In this document: positions 24,861-34,314 of the stretch, one piece after another
Layout: each line of letters opens with the position of its first letter
Position numbering within the stretch: position 1 is the stretch's first letter
DNA from: Paludibacteraceae bacterium
Lineage (GTDB): Bacteria; Bacteroidota; Bacteroidia; Bacteroidales; Paludibacteraceae
DNA: 64,000 nt
Direction: 5' to 3'
Assembly: GCA_024400115.1 (NCBI GenBank)
Contig: JAKSNF010000003.1
Location: 84,635-148,634, forward strand
Translations under genes and position numbers: made by a program
The notes under the pieces: model-generated
The model's input: the letters and a program-made list of their open reading frames with translations, nothing else
Told to the model about the DNA's origin: nothing
Databases searched by the model: none

Positions 24861-26702
24861 ATGGATAAAAACACTTGGATTGGCTTTCTACTGATAGCCG
24901 CAATTATTGTAGGATTCACATTGCTCAGCAACAACAAAAAGAGTGCTAAGCAACAACAAGTTACTAACACAACCGCCATTGTGCAGCAAACGGAAGCTGC
25001 TGCACAACGTAACTCTGATTCTATATCAGCACAACTGGCACTACCCCAACCTAAAATTCAAGAAGAGTTTGTCACGTTAGAGAACGAGAAACTGCGCCTC
25101 ACTTTCTCCACCCTCGGTGGTCGCATCTATAGTGCTCAACTCAAAGAGTACAAGGCCTATGGAGACAGCCTCAATGACTTAACTCTTTTCCAAGGCGACG
25201 AGGCAAATATGAGTTTCACATTTATGACGGTTAATAACCATCTGACAACCAAGAACTTACATTTTGTTCCACAACCTATCATTACTACCGACTCCACACA
25301 AACACTCGTTATGCGTCTTGAGACTACAGAAGAGGATAGTTACATGGACTTCGTTTACACGCTGCCTAAAGACGAGTATATGTTTGGTTTCAGTATTGTT
25401 CCGCATAACATGCAGAACTTCATTGCCAACAATGTTAACTACATGGAGATGCACTGGAACCAACTCATTCCACAACAAGAGCGCGGACGTAAGTTTGAGG
25501 AGCGTTATGCACAACTCCAATATATGCTTCCCGGAGGCGAAATGGACAAATTAAGCGAGCAGAAGTACGATAAAAAGACAGAAAATGCCAATGTACGCTG
25601 GATTGCTTATAAGGATCAATTCTTCTCCACTGTTCTTATTGCGGACAATGCTTTCTCGGGTTCTATTTTTGAATCCACGCCCCAAGATAAATACGGTAGT
25701 TACATCAAGGAGTATAATACCACGGCCAATATCAGCCTTGATATTATGAATAATAATCCCATTTCCTTCCGTTTCTATATAGGTCCGAATAAATATAATA
25801 CCCTCAAGGCATACGATGCAGATCTGGAGGGAGATGCAAAATTACATCTCAAAGAACTCGTTCCGTTAGGTTGGAAGATTGTGGCATGGATTAACAAGAT
25901 TCTCGTTATTCCTATGTTTGATCTCTTCACCCGTTGGGGATTACATATCGGAATCATCATCTTATTAATGACGTTTGTTATCAAACTTATTCTCTTGCCC
26001 TTCGTCTTTGCTTCTTATAAATCGAGTGCCAAGATGCGTGTTCTCAAGCCTCAGATAGATGAGATCAACGCCAAGTATCCGGCTGATAAGATGCAAGAGC
26101 GCCAACAGGCAACGATGGCACTTTATCAAAGAGCAGGTGTCAGTCCGATGTCGGGCTGTCTGCCTATGCTTTTCCAATTCCCTGTTCTGATGGCTATGTT
26201 CTGGTTCTTCCCAACGGCTATTGAATTGCGTGGACAATCGTTCCTTTGGGCGGAAGACCTTTCTACTTACGATGCTATTTTAACATGGTCTCATCATATA
26301 CCCTTACTCGGCACACACCTTAGTCTCTTCTGCTTGCTTATGACGGTTGCCAACTTTGGTTATACATTCATCACAATGCAGAATCAGGCTTCCGATCCGA
26401 ATATGAAGATTATGAAATGGATGATGTACCTCATGCCCGTTATGTTCCTCTTCATCTTCAATGACTATGCTGCCGGTTTGAGTTACTACTATTTGCTGAG
26501 TTTAGGTTTCACCATCCTACAAACGATGATCTTCCGTTGGTCTGTTGACGATGCGAAACTGCTCAAACAGATGGAGGAGAACGCCAAGAAGAAAGGCGCA
26601 CAAAAGAAATCCGGATTCATGGCTCGTCTGGAAAAGATGCAACAAGAGCAACTCCGTGCCGCTCGTGAACAAGCTAAAGCAAACGCCAAACGCATGCGTT
26701 AA
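24861..26702 (+). CDS. yidC: membrane protein insertase YidC
   Basis: The 613-residue inner-membrane protein has an N-terminal anchor (WIGFLLIAAIIVGFTLL), a large periplasmic beta-sandwich (about residues 70-340), and the conserved YidC/Oxa1 transmembrane core (about 350-570) with WGLHIGIIILLMTFVIKLIL and CLPMLFQFPVLMAMFWF. The cytoplasmic tail is lysine- and arginine-rich, as expected for ribosome contact. The length is normal for Bacteroidota. Confidence 0.97.
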   Translation: MDKNTWIGFLLIAAIIVGFTLLSNNKKSAKQQQVTNTTAIVQQTEAAAQRNSDSISAQLALPQPKIQEEFVTLENEKLRLTFSTLGGRIYSAQLKEYKAYGDSLNDLTLFQGDEANMSFTFMTVNNHLTTKNLHFVPQPIITTDSTQTLVMRLETTEEDSYMDFVYTLPKDEYMFGFSIVPHNMQNFIANNVNYMEMHWNQLIPQQERGRKFEERYAQLQYMLPGGEMDKLSEQKYDKKTENANVRWIAYKDQFFSTVLIADNAFSGSIFESTPQDKYGSYIKEYNTTANISLDIMNNNPISFRFYIGPNKYNTLKAYDADLEGDAKLHLKELVPLGWKIVAWINKILVIPMFDLFTRWGLHIGIIILLMTFVIKLILLPFVFASYKSSAKMRVLKPQIDEINAKYPADKMQERQQATMALYQRAGVSPMSGCLPMLFQFPVLMAMFWFFPTAIELRGQSFLWAEDLSTYDAILTWSHHIPLLGTHLSLFCLLMTVANFGYTFITMQNQASDPNMKIMKWMMYLMPVMFLFIFNDYAAGLSYYYLLSLGFTILQTMIFRWSVDDAKLLKQMEENAKKKGAQKKSGFMARLEKMQQEQLRAAREQAKANAKRMR

Positions 26703-26719
26703 TCCTTCAGTGCTTGTGA

Positions 26720-26763
26720 GTCACAACATTGTCACAACATAGTCACAACATTGTCACAACTTT
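26720..26763. repeat. four 11-bp tandem repeats between yidC and the DUF2520 gene
   Basis: GTCACAACATT, GTCACAACATA, GTCACAACATT and GTCACAACTTT with exact 11-bp spacing. Confidence 0.88.
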
Positions 26764-26782
26764 TAGGAGCTATTATAAGCCT

Positions 26783-27505
26783 ATGAAGATAGTAATTATT
26801 GGATCTGGAAATGTAGGAACGAATTTAGAGGCGGCTTTTCGCCGCACTGGGTTGGATGTAACTCTTGTTTCCTCACGCGGAGACACTCTTAACGCCTGCG
26901 GAGGCACTCCGCCGGATGTGTATTTTTATACCGTGGCGGACAATGCTGTACAAGAGATAATAAATAAGGTACACGTGCACCCGCGCGCGATGCACCTTAT
27001 CACATCGGGTACTCTGCCCCTCTCTGTTTTTGGAGAAGATAAACCTCATTGTGGTATCTTCTATCCTTTTATGACTTTCTCTAAGACCCGTATTTTAGAG
27101 GACTTCAGCAACGTGCCCATTTTCATAGAGGCTAAGAACATCGACGATACAGCCGCTGTATATTCGCTTGCATTGACGCTAACCTCCCATGTTTACGAAG
27201 CATCTCAAGCCGCTCGCGAGAAACTACATGTAGCAGGAGTATTCGTGAATAACTTTACGAACAGCCTTTATGGTTGTGCGCAAGACATACTTCGCGGTAC
27301 GGGAATACCGTTTACATGCCTTCTTCCGCTCATTGAAGAGACGGCAACTAAGGTGCACGACTTATCGCCAAAGGACGCACAAACGGGCCCTGCCAAACGG
27401 GGAGACGAGGCTGTCATGCAGCATCATTTATCTCTCCTTCCCCCCGAAGAACAAGAGATATACCAATTATTGTCCAACAAGATTAAGAAACAGCAAAGTT
27501 TATAA
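26783..27505 (+). CDS. DUF2520 / NADP-binding Rossmann protein
   Basis: The start at 26783 gives a 240-residue protein that begins with a dinucleotide-binding fold (MKIVIIGSGNVGTNLEAAF, GxGxxG). An upstream in-frame ATG at 26729 would translate the 11-bp repeats and is rejected. The C-terminal helical half (HVAGVFVNNFTNSLYGCAQD, GPAKRGDEAVMQHHLSLL) matches the Rossmann-like/DUF2520 family related to pyrroline-5-carboxylate reductase and ketopantoate reductase. The substrate is unknown. Confidence 0.88.
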   Translation: MKIVIIGSGNVGTNLEAAFRRTGLDVTLVSSRGDTLNACGGTPPDVYFYTVADNAVQEIINKVHVHPRAMHLITSGTLPLSVFGEDKPHCGIFYPFMTFSKTRILEDFSNVPIFIEAKNIDDTAAVYSLALTLTSHVYEASQAAREKLHVAGVFVNNFTNSLYGCAQDILRGTGIPFTCLLPLIEETATKVHDLSPKDAQTGPAKRGDEAVMQHHLSLLPPEEQEIYQLLSNKIKKQQSL

Positions 27506-27508
27506 ACA

Positions 27509-28114
27509 ATGAAAAAAACAATTTTATTTGCCCTTGCAAGCATTATGCTAATGGGTTGTGGTAACCAATGTAACAAAGAATGTCAAACTATGAAACAACA
27601 AGCCGTTATTGAAAACATTCTCACCCGTGTGTCGGTGCGTCAGTTTACAGGAGAGAAGATTTCCGACGAACAAATCAAAACCCTATTGCAATGTGCCATG
27701 GCAGCTCCCAGTGCTATCAACAAACAGCCGTGGGCTTTTATCGTAGTTAACGACGAGGCTATACTCGCTCAGTTGGGACAAGAGTTCCCTTATAGTCGTT
27801 GCGACCAAAAGCCGGCGATTGCTATCGTTCCTTGTGGCGACTTGCAAAAAGCCATTCCCGGAATGGAAGGTTTCTGGATTAACGATGTCAGTGCCGCTAC
27901 CGAGAATATCTTGTTAGCCGCTCACGCTATGGGCTTAGGTGCCGTTTGGACGGGCGTTCATCCCAATATGGAGCGCGTAGCCGCTGCACAACGTGTGCTA
28001 AACTTGCCGGAACATATCCTCCCGCTTTGCATTATTCCCGTTGGTGTTCCTGCTGAGCAACCCGATGTGAAAGACAAGTGGGTAGAGAGCAACATCCACT
28101 ATAATCAGTGGTAA
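27509..28114 (+). CDS. nitroreductase-family lipoprotein
   Basis: The 201-residue protein has a lipoprotein leader (MKKTILFALASIMLMGCG) followed by a complete FMN-dependent nitroreductase domain (RVSVRQFTGEKISDEQIKTL, AAPSAINKQPWAFIVV, AAHAMGLGAVWTG). Membrane-anchored nitroreductases are known in Bacteroidales; the natural electron acceptor is not predictable. It lies 3 bp after the DUF2520 gene and 8 bp before menA. Confidence 0.93.
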   Translation: MKKTILFALASIMLMGCGNQCNKECQTMKQQAVIENILTRVSVRQFTGEKISDEQIKTLLQCAMAAPSAINKQPWAFIVVNDEAILAQLGQEFPYSRCDQKPAIAIVPCGDLQKAIPGMEGFWINDVSAATENILLAAHAMGLGAVWTGVHPNMERVAAAQRVLNLPEHILPLCIIPVGVPAEQPDVKDKWVESNIHYNQW

Positions 28115-28122
28115 TTATACGT

Positions 28123-29019
28123 ATGAAAACCATTAAGGATTATATTTTTGCTACTCGCCCGTGGTCGTTTCCGGTCAGTATGATGTCAGTTATCGTTTCT
28201 GCCGCTTATCTCTATGCTACCGGATTTAGTTTTACTATCTGGATGGCTCTTTGGGCAACGGTAGGTATCCTACTCTTCCACGCAGCCGGCAATGTGCTCA
28301 GTGATTATGTTGATTTCTGTAAAGGAGTTGACCGCACGGACACATATTGTCCTCCAACCCTCACCAGCGGTCAGTTTACAAAAAAGGAGATACTCACTTT
28401 GGGCTTGATTTTACTTGCTATTGCGTGCCTTAACGGATTGGGGCTTATGCTCTGCTCCGGCTGGGAATTACTTATTTTTGGTGCTGCCGGTGCGCTTCTT
28501 GCCGTTGGTTATTCGTGGCTCAAGTATCATGCGTTAGGAGATGTGGATATCACCTTAGAGTATGGCGTTATTCCGGCTTTAGGTACATCTTTTGTACTGA
28601 CGGGGGCTGTTCAGTGGTCTGTCCTTTGGATTGTACCTGCTTTTATAACCATTACCAATGCCGTTTTGCATAGCAATAACACGCGTGATGTGGTCTCGGA
28701 TGCTGTCGCTCATATATATACCTTGCCGATGATGATTGGTAAGAAAGCCAGTATCATTCTTTATGATATGATGATTCTTCTTCCCTACGCTTGGATTGTT
28801 GTTTGTGCTATCTTCGGTCTTATCCCCTGGGCATGTATAATCGCCTTTGTTGCTTTACCCAAAGCCATTGCTAATTGCCGTCAGATGCACCGTTTTAACG
28901 AGGCGGAAGATGCAATCAATAATCTTGATGAGAAGACGGCTCAATTGCAACTCGTTCACGCGTTAGTGCTGACCATAACACTGATTATGTCTGTCATCAT
29001 AGAAAAAATCATTCTATAA
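28123..29019 (+). CDS. menA: 1,4-dihydroxy-2-naphthoate prenyltransferase
   Basis: The chosen start gives a 298-residue UbiA-family protein with about eight membrane segments. The two Asp-rich motifs are NVLSDYVDFCKGVDRTD and NTRDVVSDAVAHI. In menaquinone synthesis MenA attaches the isoprenoid chain to DHNA at the inner membrane. The family also includes other UbiA enzymes, so MenA is the likely but not certain member. The ATG at 28123 is preferred because the protein then begins MKTIKDYIFATRPWSFPVS, the usual UbiA start. Confidence 0.85.
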   Translation: MKTIKDYIFATRPWSFPVSMMSVIVSAAYLYATGFSFTIWMALWATVGILLFHAAGNVLSDYVDFCKGVDRTDTYCPPTLTSGQFTKKEILTLGLILLAIACLNGLGLMLCSGWELLIFGAAGALLAVGYSWLKYHALGDVDITLEYGVIPALGTSFVLTGAVQWSVLWIVPAFITITNAVLHSNNTRDVVSDAVAHIYTLPMMIGKKASIILYDMMILLPYAWIVVCAIFGLIPWACIIAFVALPKAIANCRQMHRFNEAEDAINNLDEKTAQLQLVHALVLTITLIMSVIIEKIIL

Positions 29020-29020
29020 C

Positions 29021-29647
29021 ATGGGCTCTTCCAAGTCTAAACTCATCCTCAGTGTTGTGGTAGCTTTCGTGCTGTGGACATTTATGTTCTCGCCGTGGAC
29101 TAAAACGATTATACCCTTTTGGTATGCCATGACGGCTTCCGCAGTGGTACTTATCGTTTTAGCGTGGCGGCAAGTGAAAACGATGCTCCATTTTGAGTGG
29201 AAGGATTTATTTTTAGGTATCGGCATTGCACTTGTTTTATGGGGAGTCTTTTGGGTAGGCGACAAGGTCTCTCAATGGATCTTCCCTTCTTTTGCTCGTC
29301 CGCAGGTAGATGCTATTTATGCCATGAAAGACGGCATGAATCCTGTTGTTATTAGTCTTCTTTTGCTTTTTATTATCGGTCCGGCGGAGGAACTCTTTTG
29401 GCGAGCGTATATACAGCACACTCTTTGCCAAGTTCTATCTAAACCGATAATAGGTGCTGTTGCTGCCATCATGATATATGCCTTGGTGCATGTCTTTTCG
29501 CTCAACTTGATGCTTATTTTAGCCGCATTGGTTTGTGGTGTTATTTGGGGTGGTTTATACTATCTTATGCCACAGCGTTTAGGGGCATTGATTATATCAC
29601 ATGCGCTATGGGATGCCGCCGTTTTTATATGGTTTCCCATCATGTAA
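29021..29647 (+). CDS. CPBP-family intramembrane glutamic protease
   Basis: The 208-residue polytopic protein has the three conserved Abi/CPBP motifs: EE..R in GPAEELFWRAYIQ, a histidine in ALVHVFSLN, and HALWDAAVF. These mark intramembrane proteases related to Rce1; bacterial members may process lipopeptides or act in bacteriocin immunity. The gene begins 1 bp after the menA stop, so they are co-translated. Confidence 0.9.
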   Translation: MGSSKSKLILSVVVAFVLWTFMFSPWTKTIIPFWYAMTASAVVLIVLAWRQVKTMLHFEWKDLFLGIGIALVLWGVFWVGDKVSQWIFPSFARPQVDAIYAMKDGMNPVVISLLLLFIIGPAEELFWRAYIQHTLCQVLSKPIIGAVAAIMIYALVHVFSLNLMLILAALVCGVIWGGLYYLMPQRLGALIISHALWDAAVFIWFPIM

Positions 29648-29700
29648 TAAGTTATAATCATAAGATAATTTAAAGAAACATAAAGAAATTTTGATAAAAA

Positions 29701-29732
29701 TTTGCATATATCAAAGAAAAATTGTACCTTTG
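29701..29732 (+). promoter_or_regulatory. promoter of the 29803 lipoprotein gene
   Basis: TTTG (29701-29704) and TACCTTTG (29725-29732), 20-bp spacer, with the extended TTTGCATATATCAAA element. Confidence 0.85.
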
Positions 29733-29802
29733 CACGTTAATTTGAATTAACTACATTTATATTATTCATTTAATCACTTAATCATTTTAAAATTTTAATG
29801 TT

Positions 29803-30216
29803 ATGAAAAAGAGTATTTTTAAGAGCCTTTTAGTTGTTTTACTATTCACTCTTACCGCTTGCAACCCTTCTGCTACTAAGTTACAGATTGCTATTAAAGC
29901 TGCCAATTTGGAATGCCCCATGGATGCTGGCAATGGTGCTACTGTTACCGAAATTTTTATTGAAGATAACAGTATCATATATAAAACATTACTTGAAGAA
30001 AACGAAACAGTTGCTGTAGAAAATTTTGATAATGAATTTGTTAAGTCTATTATGCAAGCCTCATTGGTTGAATACTTAAATAATCAAAACAATACGGAAG
30101 AAAAAGAATTTCTTAAACTTGTCAAAGAAGCCAACTATAACATTGTATATCGTTATATAGGAATAACTAGCAATTATCAGGTGGATATCGTTATATCTCC
30201 GGATGAATTAAAATGA
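29803..30216 (+). CDS. small lipoprotein of unknown function
   Basis: The 137-residue product has a lipoprotein leader (MKKSIFKSLLVVLLFTLTAC) and a mature domain with two alpha/beta stretches (VTEIFIEDNSIIYKTLL and NIVYRYIGITSNYQVDIVIS). The pattern recalls small DUF4251/DUF4252-like or hypothetical periplasmic proteins, but I cannot assign it. It stands alone behind a strong promoter with a leader of about 65 nt. Confidence 0.75.
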   Translation: MKKSIFKSLLVVLLFTLTACNPSATKLQIAIKAANLECPMDAGNGATVTEIFIEDNSIIYKTLLEENETVAVENFDNEFVKSIMQASLVEYLNNQNNTEEKEFLKLVKEANYNIVYRYIGITSNYQVDIVISPDELK

Positions 30217-30251
30217 AAAAATACACTTTTTACTATAAATTTGCAAAAAGA

Positions 30252-30283
30252 TTTGCATATTTAAGAAAAAAGTAGTAATTTTG
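30252..30283 (+). promoter_or_regulatory. promoter of tRNA-Ser
   Basis: TTTG (30252-30255) and TAATTTTG (30276-30283), 20-bp spacer. A leader of about 115 nt precedes the tRNA. Confidence 0.78.
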
Positions 30284-30405
30284 CAGCCGCTTTTGAAAAA
30301 AGTTTCAATTGGGCCCCCGAAAATCTTGATTTTTGGGGAGAGGAGGAATCGCGGCTACCTCTATCATTGCGGGGCAATGATATCGTAGCAAGCGGATTCC
30401 GACGA

Positions 30406-30494
30406 GGAAAGTTGTCTGAGTGGTCGAAAGAGCCACACTCGAAATGTGGTGTACGCATTACGTCGTACCGGGGGTTCGAATCCCTCACTTTCCG
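30406..30494 (+). tRNA. tRNA-Ser (CGA)
   Basis: Acceptor GGAAAGT/ACTTTCC pairs perfectly with discriminator G. The anticodon stem CCACA/TGTGG encloses CTCGAAA with anticodon CGA at 30440-30442. A long variable arm (GTACG...CGTAC) is typical of serine tRNAs. CCA is not encoded. Confidence 0.96.
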
Positions 30495-30536
30495 CAAGCG
30501 GAAAGCTCGGAAAAGAGCATAAACGCAGAAACGAAA

Positions 30537-30567
30537 ACGGAAGTCCAATCGGGCTTCCGTTTTTTTG
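30537..30567 (+). terminator. rho-independent terminator of tRNA-Ser
   Basis: ACGGAAGTCC-AATC-GGGCTTCCGT, a 10-bp stem with one G-U pair, followed by TTTTTTT. Confidence 0.92.
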
Positions 30568-30771
30568 TACAGCATGTCGGACAATAGGAACTTGTTCATA
30601 ATTGGCTGACATGATGGACAAAAAGGGAGACACATCGTGTCGTTTGGTTCGGTGTTGATGCTCTTGTACGAGATACCGCTTGAGCACGGAACCGCCGGAG
30701 GCTATAGGGTTTTCGAGGTGGGCTCGCACAGCGAGGTCGGTGCCCTCGAATCCCTCGCTCCGTTGGAGAAT
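30568..30771. other. unassigned spacer with a tRNA-Ser-like scrap
   Basis: No gene is supported. The segment near 30742-30766 (CCCTCGAATCCCTCGCTCCG) resembles the T-arm and acceptor end of the tRNA-Ser upstream (TTCGAATCCCTCACTTTCCG) and may be a decayed duplicate. Confidence 0.35.
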
Positions 30772-31173
30772 CTAACCTAACACCATGTGGATGAAAAATT
30801 TTATTAGGTAGTAACAAGCTACAAGCGCTATTATGGTGAAGAAAGCATACATTCCTAAAATAATAAGCGATAAAGATGCTGTTGAACCTAAGACAGGACG
30901 CAAAATCTTTATCAAAATATGAGTGCTATCGTCCCTAAAAAGAGGGAAACATAAAAATATATTCCAAACTATAACTAAGACAAAAAGGACAAATGCCGTA
31001 ATGTAAAAAGGAGACTCCATATCCTTTGCATAAAAAGAAAGAATAGCAAAAGCAAGTCCACACAAAAGTCCAACAATCGAACCTACCACTATATTAGTGA
31101 TATAATACGTTTTAGGGTCCATTATTTCTGATCTACTGCGGATAACCCGTACATTGTTTTTCATTTTTTCCAT
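30772..31173 (-). CDS. small multi-span membrane protein
   Basis: The 133-residue protein has a short basic N-terminus and three or four membrane segments (ITNIVVGSIVGLLCGLAFAI, FYITAFVLFVLVIVWNIFLC, and a long C-terminal hydrophobic stretch ending HMVLG). No catalytic motif or family is recognised. It is convergent with tRNA-Ser and lies 54 bp downstream of the DUF1294 gene, possibly on the same transcript. Confidence 0.7.
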   Translation of the reverse strand: MEKMKNNVRVIRSRSEIMDPKTYYITNIVVGSIVGLLCGLAFAILSFYAKDMESPFYITAFVLFVLVIVWNIFLCFPLFRDDSTHILIKILRPVLGSTASLSLIILGMYAFFTIIALVACYYLIKFFIHMVLG

Positions 31174-31227
31174 AAGTTTTTTCCGTTTTTATATAATTAA
31201 TATTGTTCTAAAAAAATATATATCACC

Positions 31228-31575
31228 CTACGCAAAACGATTTAAGTATATCCAATAAACTATGGCAGCCAATTGAGCAAAGAAGATGAGGGGAAGTAAA
31301 ATAGTGAACTTACGCTTTTGCGTCTTATGATGGAAAAGATACATGCCCATGATGGCACCTATGCTTCCTCCAAAGACGCCAATCCAAATAAGTGCAGCTT
31401 CGGATATACGGTCTTTTTGCGGCTTACCGTCCCTACCCTTCTTTGACTTGCGATGAGGACCGTTCTTTTGCGCGCGATGCTTATCTACCCCGTACATGAT
31501 GAATGCAACGAGATTGATAAGCAACGCATAAGCCGCAAATAGGAGAGAAGGTGTAATCTCTATATTGGCTAACAT
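31228..31575 (-). CDS. DUF1294 membrane protein
   Basis: The 115-residue inner-membrane protein has the DUF1294 signature YGVDKHRAQ, a basic cytoplasmic loop, then RISEAALIWIGVFGGSIGAI and a histidine-containing GMYLFHHKTQKRKF. Three to four membrane segments are seen. Function is unknown. It follows infB by 6 bp and is probably the last gene of the rimP-nusA-infB operon or close to it. Confidence 0.92.
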   Translation of the reverse strand: MLANIEITPSLLFAAYALLINLVAFIMYGVDKHRAQKNGPHRKSKKGRDGKPQKDRISEAALIWIGVFGGSIGAIMGMYLFHHKTQKRKFTILLPLIFFAQLAAIVYWIYLNRFA

Positions 31576-31581
31576 TGTCTA

Positions 31582-34296
31582 TTAGTCTAACGTACGAGCA
31601 ACTTCGATAGTCTCAAATGCCTCTAAGATATCGCCTTCAACAATATCGTTATAGGAACGGATAGAAACACCGCACTCTTGGTTAACGCCCATTTCCTTAA
31701 CGTCGTCCTTACCATGCTTGAGGGCAAGCATATCGCCGGTATAGATAACAATACCATCACGAATGACACGCAGTTTATTGCCACGTTTGATCTTACCTTC
31801 CTTAACCACACAACCGGCAATAGTACCGACCTTGGATATATGGAACGTCTGCTGCACCTCAAGCGTAGCATTAACCACCTCTTTCTCCTCAGGCGACAAC
31901 ATACCTTGCATAGCGGCTTTGACTTCCTCAATAGCGTCATAGATAATGCTATAGAGGTGAATATCCACTTCGGCAGTATCCGCCATCTTACGAGCCGTAC
32001 CGGTAGGACGTACATTGAAGCCCACGATAACGGCATCCGAAGCCTCGGCAAGTAGGATATCTGAATCGGAGATAGCACCCACAGCCTTGTGGATAACGTT
32101 GACTTGGATATTCTCGGTAGAGAGTTTGATGAGGGAGTCAGACAGAGCCTCAACAGAGCCATCCACATCGGCTTTGACGATGAGGTTGAGTTCCTTGAAG
32201 TCTCCAATAGCCAAACGACGACCAATCTCGTCCAGACCGATATGTTTCTTGGTACGGATAGACATCTCGCGCTGGAGTTGTTCACGTTTGTTTGCCAAAT
32301 CGCGAGCTTCTTGCTCAGTCGGCATCACGTTGAACTCATCACCGGCAGTAGGTGCTCCATTAAGACCTAAGATAACCGCAGGTTCGCCCGGAAGGGCTTG
32401 CTGTATCTTCTGTCCACGCTCATTGAACATAGCCTTGATACGTCCGTGAGCAGTTCCTGCAAGGACGACATCTCCCATGTGAAGAGTTCCATCCGATACA
32501 AGGATGGTGGCTACATAACCACGTCCTTTATCGAGAGAAGATTCGATGATAGAACCTTTGGCACGACGTTTGGGATTCGCCTTGAGGTCTAACATCTCGG
32601 CTTCCAGCAGCACTTTCTCAAGAAGTTCAAAGACTCCGAGACCGGACTTAGCGGATATATCTTGCGATTGATACTTACCACCCCACTCTTCTACAAGTAG
32701 GTTCATGTTAGCCAATTCTTCTTTAATCTTCTCGGGATTAGCAGCCGGTTTATCACACTTATTGATAGCAAAAATCATCGGAACGCCGGCAGCTTGTGCA
32801 TGCGAGATAGCCTCGCGCGTCTGCGGCATCACGCCATCGTCGGCAGCCACGATGATGATGGCTATATCGGTTACCTTAGCACCACGCGCACGCATAGCCG
32901 TGAAGGCTTCGTGACCGGGGGTATCGAGGAACGTGATACGTTGACCGTTCTTCAGTTGCACGTTATAAGCACCAATGTGCTGGGTTATACCACCTGCCTC
33001 ACCAGCAATAACGTTCGTGTTACGGATATGGTCAAGGAGAGAAGTCTTACCATGATCGACGTGACCCATGACGGTAACAATCGGGCAACGCGGTTCGAGG
33101 TCTGCCTCTGTATATTCCTCGTTATCAGAAGTAATCTCGGCTTCCACTTGCGAAGAGGTGTATTCGGTAGTAAAACCAAATTCTTCGGCAACGATATTGA
33201 TTGTCTCTGCATCAAGACGTTGGTTGATAGAAACCATCATACCGAGGCTAAGACAAGTACCGATAATCTTCGTTACGGGCACGTTCATCATGACGGCGAG
33301 GTCATTGACGGTTACGAACTCGGTGAGTTTAAGAACGGTCGATTGTGCGCGTTCTTCGGCTCTGGCTTCTGCCATTTTTTCGCGCTCTAACTCACGGCGT
33401 TCACGTTTATGTTTAGAGGTAGCTGTTTTACCTTTATTTCCTTGAAGACGAGCAATCGTCTCCTTTATTTGACGTTGCACTTCCTCGTCGTCCACCTCGA
33501 CTTTTAAGGGGCGTTTAGGTTGTTTAGCCTTACCCTTTTGGTTACGTGCATCGTTAATGTCCACCTTGTTTTGTTTGAAACGTTCGCGTTTACGTTTCTC
33601 GGCAGCCTGTTGGTTTGCCAGTTGTTGCGCTTGTTGACGTTGTTCGCGCTCCTTGCGCTTCTCCTCCTTTGATTTCTTCTCGGGATGAGTAGCCTGATTA
33701 AGGCTATCAAGGTCAATCTTTCCCACTATCTTAGGTCCGGCAGGAGTCTGCTGATTTGGTTTAGCAGGTTGCGCAGGTTTAACGGGTTTAGCGGGTTGAG
33801 AAGGTTTAACAGGTTGAGCGAGTTGAACAGGTTTAGCGGGTTTAGCAGATTGAGCTGCTAATTGGCGCTTGAGTTCAGCCTCTTGCTTGAGAGCCGCTTC
33901 TACTTCAGCTTTTGCTTTTGCTTGCGCTTCCGCTTTAGCTTTGGCTTCTGCTTCGGCTTCTTGCTTACGGCGAGCCTCTTCACGTGCTTTGCGTTCTGCG
34001 TCTAAATCAATTTTTCCAACAATCTTAGGGCCTTGCACTACGGATTGAGGAGCTGCTTTTGAAGTATCCTCCTTTGAAGGCAACTCTTGAATGCGTTCTT
34101 GGCGTTCTTGGTTTTGACGTTCTGCTTCCAATTTAATGGCCATGTCCTTATTAAATTCCTTGGCGAGGAGCAGATACAAGTCATCATCGATACGCGTATT
34201 AGGATCCGTAGCGATTTGTTTACCTTGCTTCGCACAGAATTCTACGGCGGTGGACATGCCGATGTTGAGTTCTTTACAAGCTTTGATAAGTTTCAT
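31582..34296 (-). CDS. infB: translation initiation factor IF-2
   Basis: The 904-residue GTPase places initiator tRNA on the ribosome. An N-terminal IF2_N helix ([20 protein letters not shown]) is followed by a long Ala/Lys/Pro/Gln-rich linker (about residues 60-290, with [23 protein letters not shown] repeats), a second IF2_N domain, and the G domain ([27 protein letters not shown]), then domains II-IV. It is the third gene of the rimP-nusA-infB operon. Confidence 0.98.
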   Translation of the reverse strand: MKLIKACKELNIGMSTAVEFCAKQGKQIATDPNTRIDDDLYLLLAKEFNKDMAIKLEAERQNQERQERIQELPSKEDTSKAAPQSVVQGPKIVGKIDLDAERKAREEARRKQEAEAEAKAKAEAQAKAKAEVEAALKQEAELKRQLAAQSAKPAKPVQLAQPVKPSQPAKPVKPAQPAKPNQQTPAGPKIVGKIDLDSLNQATHPEKKSKEEKRKEREQRQQAQQLANQQAAEKRKRERFKQNKVDINDARNQKGKAKQPKRPLKVEVDDEEVQRQIKETIARLQGNKGKTATSKHKRERRELEREKMAEARAEERAQSTVLKLTEFVTVNDLAVMMNVPVTKIIGTCLSLGMMVSINQRLDAETINIVAEEFGFTTEYTSSQVEAEITSDNEEYTEADLEPRCPIVTVMGHVDHGKTSLLDHIRNTNVIAGEAGGITQHIGAYNVQLKNGQRITFLDTPGHEAFTAMRARGAKVTDIAIIIVAADDGVMPQTREAISHAQAAGVPMIFAINKCDKPAANPEKIKEELANMNLLVEEWGGKYQSQDISAKSGLGVFELLEKVLLEAEMLDLKANPKRRAKGSIIESSLDKGRGYVATILVSDGTLHMGDVVLAGTAHGRIKAMFNERGQKIQQALPGEPAVILGLNGAPTAGDEFNVMPTEQEARDLANKREQLQREMSIRTKKHIGLDEIGRRLAIGDFKELNLIVKADVDGSVEALSDSLIKLSTENIQVNVIHKAVGAISDSDILLAEASDAVIVGFNVRPTGTARKMADTAEVDIHLYSIIYDAIEEVKAAMQGMLSPEEKEVVNATLEVQQTFHISKVGTIAGCVVKEGKIKRGNKLRVIRDGIVIYTGDMLALKHGKDDVKEMGVNQECGVSIRSYNDIVEGDILEAFETIEVARTLD

Positions 34297-34314
34297 ACTA
34301 TAAGATTTTATTGA

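Noticed and set aside
26729..26782. Earlier start for the DUF2520 gene
   Set aside because: It would translate the 11-bp repeats; the Rossmann fold starts at the ATG at 26783.
30261..30729. Two minus-strand open frames of about 120 codons
   Set aside because: They run antisense across tRNA-Ser, its promoter and its terminator.
30742..30766. Second tRNA-Ser
   Set aside because: Only a T-arm-like scrap is present; no anticodon arm or acceptor pairing.
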